From Dastarcus helophoroides (lineage: Eukaryota; Arthropoda; Insecta; Coleoptera; Bothrideridae), in the NCBI GenBank assembly GCA_028583605.1, contig CM053331.1:39098283-39162282 (forward strand): a DNA stretch of 64,000 bases, read 5' to 3'. Below, piece by piece: positions 25,203 to 36,474 of this stretch. Both the position numbers and the translations under genes were made by a program. Position 1 is the stretch's first letter; each line of letters begins with the position of its first letter. A model generated the notes under the pieces. It saw only the letters and a program-made list of their open reading frames with translations. It was not told where the DNA came from and searched no databases.

Positions 25203-25813
25203 TCCTTTTTCTCTTTCTCCTCGTCTTCCTTTTGGTTTTATTCTTCCTCTTCCTCTTCCTCTTCCTCTTCCTCTTCCTATTCCTCTTCCTCTTCCTCTTC
25301 CTCTTCCTCTTCCTCTTCCTCTTCCTCTTCCTCTTCCTCTTCCTCTTCCTCTTCCTCTTCCTCTTCCTCTTCCTCTTCCTCTTCCTCTTCCTCCTACTTT
25401 TTCCCTTCCTCTTCTTCTTTCTCTTTCTCTTCCTCTTCCTCTTCCTTTTCCTTTTCCTCTTCCTTTTCCTCTTCCTCTTCCTCTTCCTCTTCCTCTTCCT
25501 CTTCCTCTTCCTCTTCCTCTTCTTCTTCCTCTTCCTCTTCCTCTTTCTCTTTCTCTTTCTCTTTCTCTTCCTCTTCCTCTTTTTCTTCCTCTTCCTCTTC
25601 CTCTTCCTCTTCCTCTTCCTCTTCCTCTTCCCCTTCCTCTTCCTCTTCCTCTTTCTTTTTCTTCCTCTTCCTCTTCCCTTTCCTCTTCCTTTTCCTCTTC
25701 CTCCTACTTTTTCTCTTCCTCTTCCTCTTCCTCTTTCTCTTTCTCCTCCTCCTCCTCCTCCTCCTCCTCCTGCTCCTCTCTCTCTCTTTCTCTCCCGTCT
25801 CTCTCCCCCCTCT

Positions 25814-25851
<38 letters not shown>

Positions 25852-25856
25852 CTCTC

Positions 25857-25896
<40 letters not shown>
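25170..25896. repeat. Pyrimidine tract A: (CT)n, (CCTCTT)n, (CTC)n, (CT)n
   Basis: C/T-only DNA on the + strand. It opens with (CT)n, continues with a hexamer array (CCTCTT), then a CTC trinucleotide run near 25745-25772, then CTCCCCCCTCTCC-like and (CT)n runs. The same order of sub-blocks occurs in tract B, which ties the two tracts to the tandem duplication described below. The 243- and 231-codon frames here are repeat translations. Confidence 0.95.
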
Positions 25897-25899
<3 letters not shown>

Positions 25900-28766
25900 A
25901 AAAACTAGGATTTGGTTTCACTCGTAGTTTAAAATCCAATTTGTGGGGAAAATTCGACTCTTTTCCTTATGATAACACCAATGAGCCAATCAAGCCATCG
26001 AAGAATCGTGATAGTGAACCTTAAGTCGCATCAAGTCCTGCATTTGCGATTTGAAAGTAAAATTAATCGAATCGCATGCTGAACCCACGCCGGTTCTTGG
26101 TGCCATTGTACTGTCTGATGTACGACCAAAGCGCATATGTCAGTTAACGATCATTTTAAAATTAAATCGCGGACGTCCACTAACAAGCTTTCATATCGTG
26201 TTTCGTTGCGAAGTTTTGTTTTATAAATTACTGCCTTCAGTTGGAAGCAAATTCTTACGTAAATTCTGTCTGACCCACATTTGCGATTGAACCGAATGCA
26301 ACGCGAGATGGACGACCAGAAATTCATCCAAGGACCAAATTGGTTTGAGAAGAAACTGGTGGCTTATCGTTTAGTTCTTAGAGCGAATTCAATATGGAAT
26401 CAAATTTTCCTGTTTCGTTTAACTATAACTTGGAATAGGTTGTTTGTAAGACTTGAATCATCGAGTGATAGTTTAAATAAAATTTACCTTAGCAGCAATT
26501 ACCTAATGGACATTTCCAACGTCCTTAAATGGGAAAACAAGTATTTCTGCAATTATACAATTTCAGTAATTCCATTTACGATGAATATAAGTGCTACTAA
26601 GATCATTTAGAAGCATTTATTGATTACCCAACCCAAAACATAAAAAATATTTCTAATGCAATAACGCATCTGCACTTTTAATATTTAGATTCACTTTCGT
26701 GCAAATTGTTTTCTTTGGCAAATTTTAACCAATTAGATAATTATCGCGATAGTGCCAACCGTGACTCGGTTTTTCTTTAACATTTTCTATCTCTGATAGA
26801 TTATAAAGCTATAAAAAAATAGGCAGCCTTGGAGACTGCCGACAGAGGTGAAAACTTAAAACTAGGAAATATTTAGTTTAGTTTGAACCCAAACTAGTAA
26901 ACAAGTAAGAATATTGGAAGTATTTGAAAATAAATTCGGTCAAACTAACTTTTTATATTTGTGGTTTGGATGATTGTATCGTTTGGAAACGAATCTGATA
27001 TTTATTGATAATGACTGTAACGTTCTCTAATGTTAACATGAGGAATACTTTTAACATTAAGGCATGTAGGTAACGCGTGATCCTGACGCGTTATGGTCAA
27101 GCGAAACCACCCCAACTATCCAGAATTTTTCAACGCACTTAAAAAAGATTTCTTTTAAAAAATTTGAAAAACTAGTTTCAGCAATAATTTCTTATTGGCT
27201 AGTAGTGCGAAGCCTGAAAAGGTAAAGCTTTCGCGAAAGTAAAACTAGAAACAAATTTCACGCGAAGCATATTAACAAGAGAAACGTTCTTCTGCGTACA
27301 CCGATCATCTTTTATGGCTGTTAGACGTAAAAAACACGACATTTCATTTTCCATACGACATGTAAAGAAATTCTCTCCAGCGTCGTTCGAAAAGTTCATC
27401 GTCGTAAATTTCACGCGGTTATTGCATCTTTGGTTCTTACGACTTTCTTCTCGGTCGTACATCTCGCAAAAGTCCATTTCCCATGAAACCATGAACCTGT
27501 ATTTTACGCGATTATAGTCGAGTAAAACACGATTATGGTCGAGTAAAATTCGCCACAATCAGCCCTGCGAATTATGTTGATCGTTGATGTGAGGTATTAG
27601 GTGTTACGCTACTGTCATTACCTGTTTTAAAGAACGCGAATTCTCGACCGGCTGTTGCATTTATCTTCAGTTAATTTACGCCCGTCTGGGGTGTTCCAGA
27701 TATCAGGATGGCATTTATTGCGGAAAAATAATGTCAAGATCGTCGCCGGTTAATGGAAACTGAATTCTTACTCCATATACAGAAATCAAAGATTCATCGG
27801 GTGATTCTCTAATTAAGAAAAAAATTCAGACAATGAGTGAAATAAAAAAATGACTTCTATGGTTAACTAGAGGAGATCAAATGTTGGTAAAATTGTAATT
27901 GCTCTTGTGATGGTGATGATGATTACACAATATAAGGATTCAAAAGGATCTCTTCTGCTCTCTCTTTTACCATACACCAAGGTAGATGTTTCATTTTCAG
28001 CTTTAGCAACATGAGCCCAATATCTCTGAATATAAATTTGGAAACTACCACACTCTCATCAAGAAATTTCAGAAACTATTATTAAACTTATAAAAGAATT
28101 TGGCAAATATGTTCTTTATGTGACGAAGGCATCCGCTAGGAAACAATCTTTAATCTTCAGATTCAACTTTAAAGTCAAAATTTCAAAATTAATTCGAAAT
28201 TTTGAAAACTCGAATCACGAGAATTTTCAAATTTAACTCTCGAAAGTTAAAATAAGTAAAAATTGAAGAAATACTTTAAGTTTCTGAAAAAAAAAATCAG
28301 TTTATTCAAAACAAAACCGCAACCTTATTAACATTAAATTATTCGTTCACGACTTTTCTTCATTTCAGTGTGGAGATTGGCTGCATTTGAAGATTTTAGA
28401 AATCACACCAGAACTCACTACCTTGGGAGCAACCTTACCAGAAGCTCTCGAACTACAAAGAGCCCACGATGAAGTTTTACGACAGTTGCAAGTGAGTATT
28501 TCGAATAGTTACTACTAATCAGAAAAAAAATTAGTTGGTTACAACAGTATGCCCCAAACTACAAAAATATTAATCTTTTAAAATGTTTGAAATGTTAGTA
28601 GAATCATGATACGGAAAATTGAAATGACTGACAAAAATAGTTTGCATCAAAACTTAATAGTTTGTCACCAAAATTTGAAACTACCAAAAGTTTAATGTTC
28701 TTTTCAGTTCGATGTAACTTTTTTTTAAAGTTTATTTAATTAAAAATCAACAATTTAAAACTTACT
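25897..28766 (+). repeat. Tandem-duplicated intron/exon segment, copy 1
   Basis: A 2870-bp non-simple segment that starts at CCAAAAAACTAGGATTTGG and ends just before the CTCCTCTTCG of the next tract. It recurs almost base for base at 29718-32584 (offset 3821 at the start, 3818 at the end). The differences I see are one-base length changes in A-runs, for example near 27327 and 27816, and a few substitutions. It contains the coding exon at 28369. The open frames near 26051 and 26281 are identical in both copies, but that only reflects recent duplication. Confidence 0.95.
28369..28491 (+). CDS. Coding exon 1 of the spectrin/Ig gene in this window (copy 1)
   Basis: A 123-bp exon of 41 codons, phase 0 at both ends. 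The acceptor is a TTTTCTTCATTTCAG tract and the donor is CAA|GTGAGT. The product begins CGDWLHLKILEITPELTTLG and ends AHDEVLRQLQ; it is helical and reads directly into the next exon (NKQSPVEELL) at 38556. The style (regularly spaced Leu, a 'DEVLRQLQ' end) fits the start of a spectrin-like three-helix repeat. The exon lacks a start codon context, so at least one upstream exon must exist, probably outside the window. A near-identical copy lies 3818 bp downstream. Which copy is used, or whether both are, cannot be told from sequence. Confidence 0.85.
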
Positions 28767-29644
28767 GCTCCTCTTCGTCTTCCTCTTGGTTTGGTTCTTC
28801 CTCTTCGTCTTCTTCTTTTTCTTCTTCCTTTTCCGCTTCTTCCTCTTTATCGTCCTCTTCCTCTCCCTTTTCCTCTTCCTCTTTCTCTTCATTTTTCTTC
28901 TAATTTTCCCTTTTCTGTTCATTCTCTTCCTCTTCCTTCTTTACCTTCTTTTTCTTTTCCTCTTTCTTTTTCTCTTCCTCTTTCTCTTTTCTTTTCCCTT
29001 CCTCTTCCTCCTCCTTTTTCTTCTCTTTTTCCTTTTTTTCTTTATTCTCTTTCTCCTTCTCTTCTTCTTTCCCTTCTTTTTTTCCTGTTTCTCTTCCTCT
29101 TTCTCTTCTTCATTCTCTTCCTCTTCCTCTTCCTCTTCCTCTTCCTCTTCCTCTTCCTCTTCCTTCCTCTTCCTCTTCCTCTTCCTCTTCCTCTTCTCCT
29201 CCTCTTCCTCCCTTCCTCTTCCTCTTCCTCTTCTTATTTCTCTTCTCTCTTCCTCTTCCTCTTCCTTTTCCTTTTTCCTCCTTCCTTTTATCCTCTTCCT
29301 CTTCCTCTTCCTCTTCCTCTTCCTCTTCCTCTTCCTCTTCCTCTTCTTCTTCCTCTTCCTCTTCCTCTTTCTCTTTCTCTTTCTCTTTCTCTTCCCTCTT
29401 CCTCTTTTTTCTTCCTCTTCCTCTTCCTCTTCCTCTTCCTCTTCCTCTTCCTCTTCCCCTTCCTCTTCCTCTTCCTCTTTCTTTTTCTCTTCCTCTTCCT
29501 CTTTCCCTTCCTCTTCCTTTTCCTCTTCCTCCTACTTTTTTCTCTTCCTCTTCCTCTTCCTCTTTTCTCTTTCTCCTCCTCCTCCTCCTCCTCCTCCTCC
29601 TGCTCCTCTCTCTCTCTTTCTCTCCCGTCTCTCTCCCCCCCTCT

Positions 29645-29717
<73 letters not shown>
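28767..29717. repeat. Pyrimidine tract B between the duplicated segments
   Basis: Begins CTCCTCTTCGTCTTCCTCTT and holds the same series of hexamer (CCTCTT), (CTC)n and (CT)n blocks as tract A, but is longer and less regular. It sits directly downstream of the first exon copy. Its long open frames (352, 312 and 203 codons) are repeat translations. Confidence 0.95.
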
Positions 29718-29720
<3 letters not shown>

Positions 29721-32584
29721 AAAAACTAGGATTTGGTTTCCTAGTAGTTTAAAATCCAATTTGTGGGGAAAATTCGACTCTTTTCCTTATGATAACACCA
29801 ATGAGCCAATCAAGCCATCGAAGAATCGTGATAGTGAACCTTAAGTCGCATCAAGTCCTGCATTTGCGATTTGAAAGTAAAATTAATCGAATCGCATGCT
29901 GAACCCACGCCGGTTCTTGGTGCCATTGTACTGTCTGATGTACGACCAAAGCGCATATGTCAGTTAACGATCATTTTAAAATTAAATCGCGGACGTCCAC
30001 TAACAAGCTTTCATATCGTGTTTCGTTGCGAAGTTTTGTTTTATAAATTACTGCCTTCAGTTGGAAGCAAATTCTTACGTAAATTCTGTCTGACCCACAT
30101 TTGCGATTGAACCGAATGCAACGCGAGATGGACGACCAGAAATTCATCCAAGGACCAAATTGGTTTGAGAAGAAACTGGTGGCTTATCGTTTAGTTCTTA
30201 GAGCGAATTCAATATGGAATCAAATTTTCCTGTTTCGTTTAACTATAACTTGGAATAGGTTGTTTGTAAGACTTGAATCATCGAGTGATAGTTTAAATAA
30301 AATTTACCTTAGCAGCAATTACCTAATGGACATTTCCAACGTCCTTAAATGGGAAAACAAGTATTTCTGCAATTATACAATTTCAGTAATTCCATTTACG
30401 ATGAATATAAGTGCTACTAAGATCATTTAGAAGCATTTATTGATTACCCAACCCAAAACATAAAAAATATTTCTAATGCAATAACGCATCTGCACTTTTA
30501 ATATTTAGATTCACTTTCGTGCAAATTGTTTTCTTTGGCAAATTTTAACCAATTAGATAATTATCGCGATAGTGCCAACCGTGACTCGGTTTTTCTTTAA
30601 CATTTTCTATCTCTGATAGATTATAAAGCTATAAAAAAATAGGCAGCCTTGGAGACTGCCGACAGAGGTGAAAACTTAAAACTAGGAAATATTTAGTTTA
30701 GTTTGAACCCAAACTAGTAAACAAGTAAGAATATTGGAAGTATTTGAAAATAAATTCGGTCAAACTAACTTTTTATATTTGTGGTTTGGATGATTGTATC
30801 GTTTGGAAACGAATCTGATATTTATTGATAATGACTGTAACGTTCTCTAATGTTAACATGAGGAATACTTTTAACATTAAGGCATGTAGGTAACGCGTGA
30901 TCCTGACGCGTTATGGTCAAGCGAAACCACCCCAACTATCCAGAATTTTTCAACGCACTTAAAAAAGATTTCTTTTAAAAAATTTGAAAAACTAGTTTCA
31001 GCAATAATTTCTTATTGGCTAGTAGTGCGAAGCCTGAAAAGGTAAAGCTTTCGCGAAAGTAAAACTAGAAACAAATTTCACGCGAAGCATATTAACAAGA
31101 GAAACGTTCTTCTGCGTACACCGATCATCTTTTATGGCTGTTAGACGTAAAAACACGACATTTCATTTTCCATACGACATGTAAAGAAATTCTCTCCAGC
31201 GTCGTTCGAAAAGTTCATCGTCGTAAATTTCACGCGGTTATTGCATCTTTGGTTCTTACGACTTTCTTCTCGGTCGTACATCTCGCAAAAGTCCATTTCC
31301 CATGAAACCATGAACCTGTATTTTACGCGATTATAGTCGAGTAAAACACGATTATGGTCGAGTAAAATTCGCCACAATCAGCCCTGCGAATTATGTTGAT
31401 CGTTGATGTGAGGTATTAGGTGTTACGCTACTGTCATTACCTGTTTTAAAGAACGCGAATTCTCGACCGGCTGTTGCATTTATCTTCAGTTAATTTACGC
31501 CCGTCTGGGGTGTTCCAGATATCAGGATGGCATTTATTGCGGAAAAATAATGTCAAGATCGTCGCCGGTTAATGGAAACTGAATTCTTACTCCATATACA
31601 GAAATCAAAGATTCATCGGGTGATTCTCTAATTAAAAAAAAATTCACACAATGAGTGAAATAAAAAAATGACTTCTATGGTTAACTAGAGGAGATCAAAT
31701 GTTGGTAAAATTGTAATTGCTCTTGTGATGGTGATGATGATTACACAATATAAGGATTCAAAAGGATCTCTTCTGCTCTCTCTTTTACCATACACCAAGG
31801 TAGATGTTTCATTTTCAGCTTTAGCAACATGAGCCCAATATCTCTGAATATAAATTTGGAAACTACCACACTCTCATCAAGAAATTTCAGAAACTATTAT
31901 TAAACTTATAAAAGAATTTGGCAAATATGTTCTTTATGTGACGAAGGCATCCGCTAGGAAACAATCTTTAATCTTCAGATTCAACTTTAAAGTCAAAATT
32001 TCAAAATTAATTCGAAATTTTGAAAACTCGAATCACGAGAATTTTCAAATTTAACTCTCGAAAGTTAAAATAAGTAAAAATTGAAGAAATACTTTAAGTT
32101 TCTGAAAAAAAAAATCAGTTTATTCAAAACAAAACCGCAACCTTATTAACATTAAATTATTCGTTCACGACTTTTCTTCATTTCAGTGTGGAGATTGGCT
32201 GCATTTGAAGATTTTAGAAATCACACCAGAACTCACTACCTTGGGAGCAACCTTACCAGAAGCTCTCGAACTACAAAGAGCCCACGATGAAGTTTTACGA
32301 CAGTTGCAAGTGAGTATTTCGAATAGTTACTACTAATCAGAAAAAAAATTAGTTGGTTACAACAGTATGCCCCAAACTACAAAAATATTAATCTTTTAAA
32401 ATGTTTGAAATGTTAGTAGAATCATGATACGGAAAATTGAAATGACTGACAAAAATAGTTTGCATCAAAACTTAATAGTTTGTCACCAAAATTTGAAACT
32501 ACCAAAAGTTTAATGTTCTTTTCAGTTCGATGTAACTTTTTTTTAAAGTTTATTTAATTAAAAATCAACAATTTAAAACTTACT
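29718..32584 (+). repeat. Tandem-duplicated intron/exon segment, copy 2
   Basis: A 2867-bp near-identical copy of 25897-28766, including the exon, its acceptor and its donor. Its similarity to copy 1 is far higher than that of the third remnant at 33927, so this duplication is recent, or else it is an assembly duplication of two alleles separated by unresolvable pyrimidine tracts. Confidence 0.95.
32187..32309 (+). CDS. Duplicate of coding exon 1 (copy 2)
   Basis: All 123 bp, the CATTTCAG acceptor and the GTGAGT donor match the exon at 28369. Because the exon is phase 0-0, including either copy alone or both together keeps the reading frame. Inclusion of both would repeat 41 residues within a helical domain. 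The identical splice sites on both copies make mutually exclusive use or skipping possible, but nothing in the sequence enforces it. The next exon is 6.2 kb downstream, past the third, dead copy and two more pyrimidine tracts. Confidence 0.8.
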
Positions 32585-33926
32585 GCTCCTCTTCGTCTTC
32601 CTCTTGGTTTGGTTCTTCCTCTTCGTCTTCTTCTTTTTCTTCTTCCTTTTCCGCTTCTTCCTCTTTATCGTCCTCTTTCTCTCCCTTTTCCCTTCCTCTT
32701 CCTCTTCCTTTTTTTTCTATTTTTCTTCTTTCTGTTCATTCTCTTCCTCTTCCTTCTTTACCTTCTTTTTCTTTTCCTCTTTCTTTTTCTCTTCCTCTTT
32801 CTCTTTTCTTTTCCCTTCCTCTTCCTCCTCCTTTTTCTTCTCTTTTTCCTTTTTTTCTTTATTCTCTTTCTCCTTCTCTTCTTCTTTCCCTTCTTTTTTT
32901 CTTCCTGTTTCTCTCCTCTTCCTCTTCTTCATCCTCTTCCTCTTCCTCTTCCTCTTCCTCTTCCTCTTCCTCTTCCTCTTCCTCTTCCTCTTCCTCTTCC
33001 TCTTCCTCTTCCTCTTCCTCTTCCTCTTCCTCTTCCTCTTCCTCTTCCTCTTCCTCTTCCTCTTCCTCTTCCTCTTCCTCTTCCTCTTCCTCTTCCTCTT
33101 TCTCTTCCTCTTCCTCTTCCTCTTCCACTTTCTCTTTATCTTTCTCTTTCTCTTTCTCTTTCTCTTTCTCTTTCTCTTTCTCTTTCTCTTTCTCTTTCTC
33201 TTTCTCTTTCTCTTTCTCTTTCTCTTTCTCTTTCTCTTTCTCTTTCTCTTTCTCTTTCTCTTTCTCTTTCTCTTTCTCTTTCTCTTTCTCTTTCTCTTTC
33301 TCTTTCTCTTTCTCTTTCTCTTTCTCTTTCTCTTTCTCTTTCTCTTTCTCTTTCTCTTTCTCTTTCTCTTTCTCTTCTCTTCCTCTTCCTCTTCCTCTTC
33401 CTCTTTCTCTTTCTCTTTCTCTTTCTTTTTCTCTTTCTCTTTCTCTTTCTCTTCCTCTTCCCCTTCCTCTTTCTCTTTCTCTTCCTCTTCCTCTTCCTCT
33501 TTCTCTTCCTCTTCCTCCTCCTTTTTCTCTTCCTCTTCCCCCTTCTTCTTCTCCCCCTCTTCCTCTTTCCCTTCCTCTTTTTCTTTACCTTTCTCTTTCT
33601 CTTCCTTTTTCTCGTTCTATTTCTCTTTTTATTCGTATTTCCTTTTTTTCTCTTCTTTTTTTTCTCGTCCTCTTTCTTTTTTTTTCTTTTTTTTTCTGTT
33701 TCTATTTCTTTCCTTTCTTCTGTTTTCTTTCTTTTCCTTTTCCTCTTTCTCTTCATTTTGCTCTTTTCCTTCCTTTTCCTCTTTCTTTTCCTCTTCCTCA
33801 TTCTTTTCCTCGATCTCTTCATCTTTCCCTTTTTCTTCCTTTTTCTTTTTCTTTTCCTTTTCCTTTTCCTTTACCTTTTTCTTATCATTTTCCTTTTCCT
33901 CTTCCTCTTTCTTTTCCTCTTCCTTT
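32585..33926. repeat. Pyrimidine tract C with two homogeneous hexamer runs
   Basis: Starts like tract B (TACTGCTCCTCTTCGTCTTC at its edge). It contains a clean (CCTCTT)n run at about 32930-33125, immediately followed by a clean (CTTTCT)n run of about 41 units at 33128-33375, then mixed hexamers. The 479- and 455-codon frames crossing it are repeat translations; one runs on into the exon remnant at 33927. Confidence 0.95.
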
Positions 33927-34016
33927 ATCACACCAGAACTCATTACCTTGGGAGCAACCTTATTAGAAGCTCTTGAACTACAAATAGCCCACGATGAAGT
34001 TTTACGACAGCTGCAA
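33927..34016 (+). pseudogene. Dead third copy of exon 1 (lost acceptor, mutated donor)
   Basis: Thirty codons reading ITPELITLGATLLEALELQ, then IAHDEVLRQLQ, which align without gaps to the last 30 codons of the exon at 28369. Thr, Pro and Arg are replaced by Ile, Leu and Ile. The first 11 codons and the normal acceptor are replaced by pyrimidine tract. The donor CAA|GTGAGT has become CAA|ATGAAT, which removes the GT. Splicing from here in the normal way is therefore not expected. The frame stays open only because the upstream hexamers lack stops. The downstream intron sequence also matches the other copies up to about 34310. Confidence 0.85.
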
Positions 34017-34310
34017 ATGAATATTTCGAATGGTTACTACTAATCAGAAAAAAATTTAGTTGGTGGTGGCATACTATTGTATGCTCCAAACTACAAAAAT
34101 GTTAATCTTTTATAATTTTTGAAATATTAGTTGAATCATGCTATGGAAAATAGAAATTAAAAATGAATTCTTTTTCTAACAAAAATATTTCGCATCAAAA
34201 CTCAATAGTTTGTCACCAAAATTTTAAGCTGCTAAAAACTTGATGTCCTTTTCAATTCGATGTAACTTAAGTTTATTTTATCAAAAATCAACAATTTAAG
34301 ATTTACTGTT

Positions 34311-36470
34311 CCTTTTCCTTTTACTTTTCCTCTTCCTCTTCATCTCTCTCTTCCTCTTCCTCTTTCTCTTTCTCTTCCTCTTTCTCTTGTTTTTGCTCTT
34401 CCTCTTCGTTTTCTTCTTCTTTCTTTTCCGCTCCTTCTTCCTCTCTATCGTACTTTTCCTCTTCCTTTTCCTCTTCCTCTCTTCTTTCCTCTTCGCATTT
34501 CGCTTCCTCTTTCACTTCCTTTTTCTGTTCCTGTGTCCCTTTTCCTTCCTCTTTCTTTTTCTTTTACTCTTCCTCTTTCTTTTTATCTTCCCCGTCCTCT
34601 TTCTTTTCCTTTTTATGCTATTTTTTCTCTTTCTGTTCATCCTCTTCTTCTTCCTTCTTCTCTTTCTTTCTCGCTTCCTCTTTCTCTTCCTCTTATTTTT
34701 CGTGTTTCTTTTTTTCTTTCTTTTCCTTCTTTTTTTCTTATGTTTTTCTTTTTTCTGTTTATCCTCTTCCTTCTTCTGTTCTTCTTTTTCTTTCTCTTGT
34801 TCTTTCTCTTCCTCTTTTTCTTCCTCTTTCCCTTTATCTTCCTCTTCCTCTTTCTCTTCCTCATCCTCTTTCTTCTCCTCTTCCTCTTCCTATTTCTCTT
34901 CCTCTTCTTCTTTCCCTTTTTCTTTATTTTTTTCTTCCTCTTCTTCTTCCTTTTCCCCTTCCTCTTTCTCTTCCTCTTCCTCTTTCTCTTCATTTTCCCC
35001 TTCCTCTTCCTTTTTCTCTTCCTCTTCCACTTTCTCCTCCTCTTCCTCTTTCTTTTCCCCTTCGTCTTTCTCCCTATTTTTTCTTCTTTTTCCTCTTTCC
35101 TTTTCTATTTTCCTCTTTTTTTTGTATCGCTTCCTCTTTCTCTTCCTACTTCATTCTCTTTTCCTACTACTCTTCCTCTTCCTCTTTCTCTTCCTCTTCC
35201 TCTTCCTCTTCCTCTTCCTCTTCCTCTTCCTCTTCCTCTTCCTCTTCTTCTTCCTCTTCCTTTTCCTCTTCCTCTTCCTCTTCCTCTTCCTCTTCCTCTT
35301 CCTCTTCCTCTTCCTCTTCCTCTTCCTCTTCCTCTTCCTTTTCCTCTTCCTCTTCCTCTTCCTCTTCCTCTTTCTTTTTCTCTTTCTCTTTCTCTTTTTC
35401 TTTCTCTTTCTCTTCCTTTTCCTCTTCCTCTTCCTCTTTCTTTTTCTCTTTCTCTTTCTCTTTCTCTTTCTCTTCCTTTTCCTCTTCCTCTTCCTCTTCC
35501 TCTTTCTTTTTCTCTTTCTTTTCCTCTTTCTCTTCCTCTTCCTCTTTCTCTTTTTCTTTCCCTTTTTCTTTCTCTTTCTCTTTCTCTTTTTTTTTCTTTT
35601 TCTTTCTCTTTCTCTTTCTTTTTCTCTTTCTCTTCCTTTTCCATTTCTTTTTCCCCTTTTCCTTCCTCTTTATTTTCCCCTTCTTCTTTCTCTTCTTTTT
35701 CCTCTTTTTCTTTTTCCTCCTCTTCATCTTCCTTTACCTCTTCCTCTTTCTCTTCCTCTTCCTTTTTCTCTTCCTCTTCCTCTTCCTCTTTCTCTTCCTC
35801 TTCCTCTTCCTCTTCCCCTTCCCCTTCCTCTTTCTCTTCCTCTTCCTCTTCCTCTTTCTCTTTCTCTTCCTCTTCCTCTTCCTTTTCCTCTTCCTCTTTC
35901 TCTTTCTCTTCCTCTTTCTCTTTCTCTTTCTCTTCCTCTTCCCCTTCCTCTTCCTTTTCTTCTTCCTCTTCCTCTTTCTTTTCCTCTTCCTCTTTTTCTT
36001 CCTTTTCCTCATCCTCTTCCTTTTCCTCTTCCCTTCCTCTTCCTCTTTCTCTTTCTTTTTCTCTTCCTCTTCCTTTTCCTCTTCCTCTTCCTTTTCCTTT
36101 TCCTTTTCCTCTTCCTCTTCCTCTTCCCTTCCTCTTCCTTTTTCTCTTTCTTTTTCTCTTCCTCTTCCTCTTCCTCTTTCTCTTCCTCTTCTTCTTTCTT
36201 TTTCTCTTTCTCTTCCTCTTTCTCTTCCTCTTCCTTATCCTTTTTCTCTTTCTCTTCCTCTTTTCTTTCTCTTGATCTACCTCTTTCTCTTCATCTTTTT
36301 CTTCCTCTTCCTGATTCTCTTTCTTCCTCTCTTCACATTCGCCTTTTTGATTATCATTTTCTTTCTCTTCATCTTCCTCCCCGCTTTCGTCTTTTTCTTC
36401 TTTTCTTCTTTCTCTTTCTCGTACTCATCAGCTTTCTCATCCTCTTCCATCTCCTTGCCTACTTCCTAAT
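34311..36470. repeat. Pyrimidine tract D
   Basis: About 2.16 kb of mostly C/T hexamer-based sequence, more diverged at its start and cleanest near 35160-35360 and 35750-36000. It follows the third exon remnant just as tracts B and C follow the other copies, so segment-plus-tract appears to be the duplicating unit. Frames of up to 699 codons are repeat translations. Confidence 0.95.
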
Positions 36471-36474
36471 AATT

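Noticed and set aside
25129..25860. Lys/Arg-rich - strand frame of 243 codons
   Set aside because: The complement of (CCTCTT)n encodes Lys-Arg repeats. It resembles a basic nuclear protein only by composition.
26051..26610. Two + strand frames (79 and 109 codons) conserved at 29871-30430
   Set aside because: They are identical in both copies because the whole 2.87-kb segment, including plain intron, is duplicated. Conservation is therefore not evidence of coding, and no domain is recognisable.
27199..27558. - strand frame of 119 codons, repeated at 31141
   Set aside because: The second copy is cut to 78 codons by a one-base deletion in an A-run, as expected for non-coding DNA.
32604..34043. 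479-codon frame ending in an exon-like sequence
   Set aside because: The N-terminal part is a hexamer translation and the end is the dead third copy of exon 1. The fusion is accidental, as the hexamers carry no stop.
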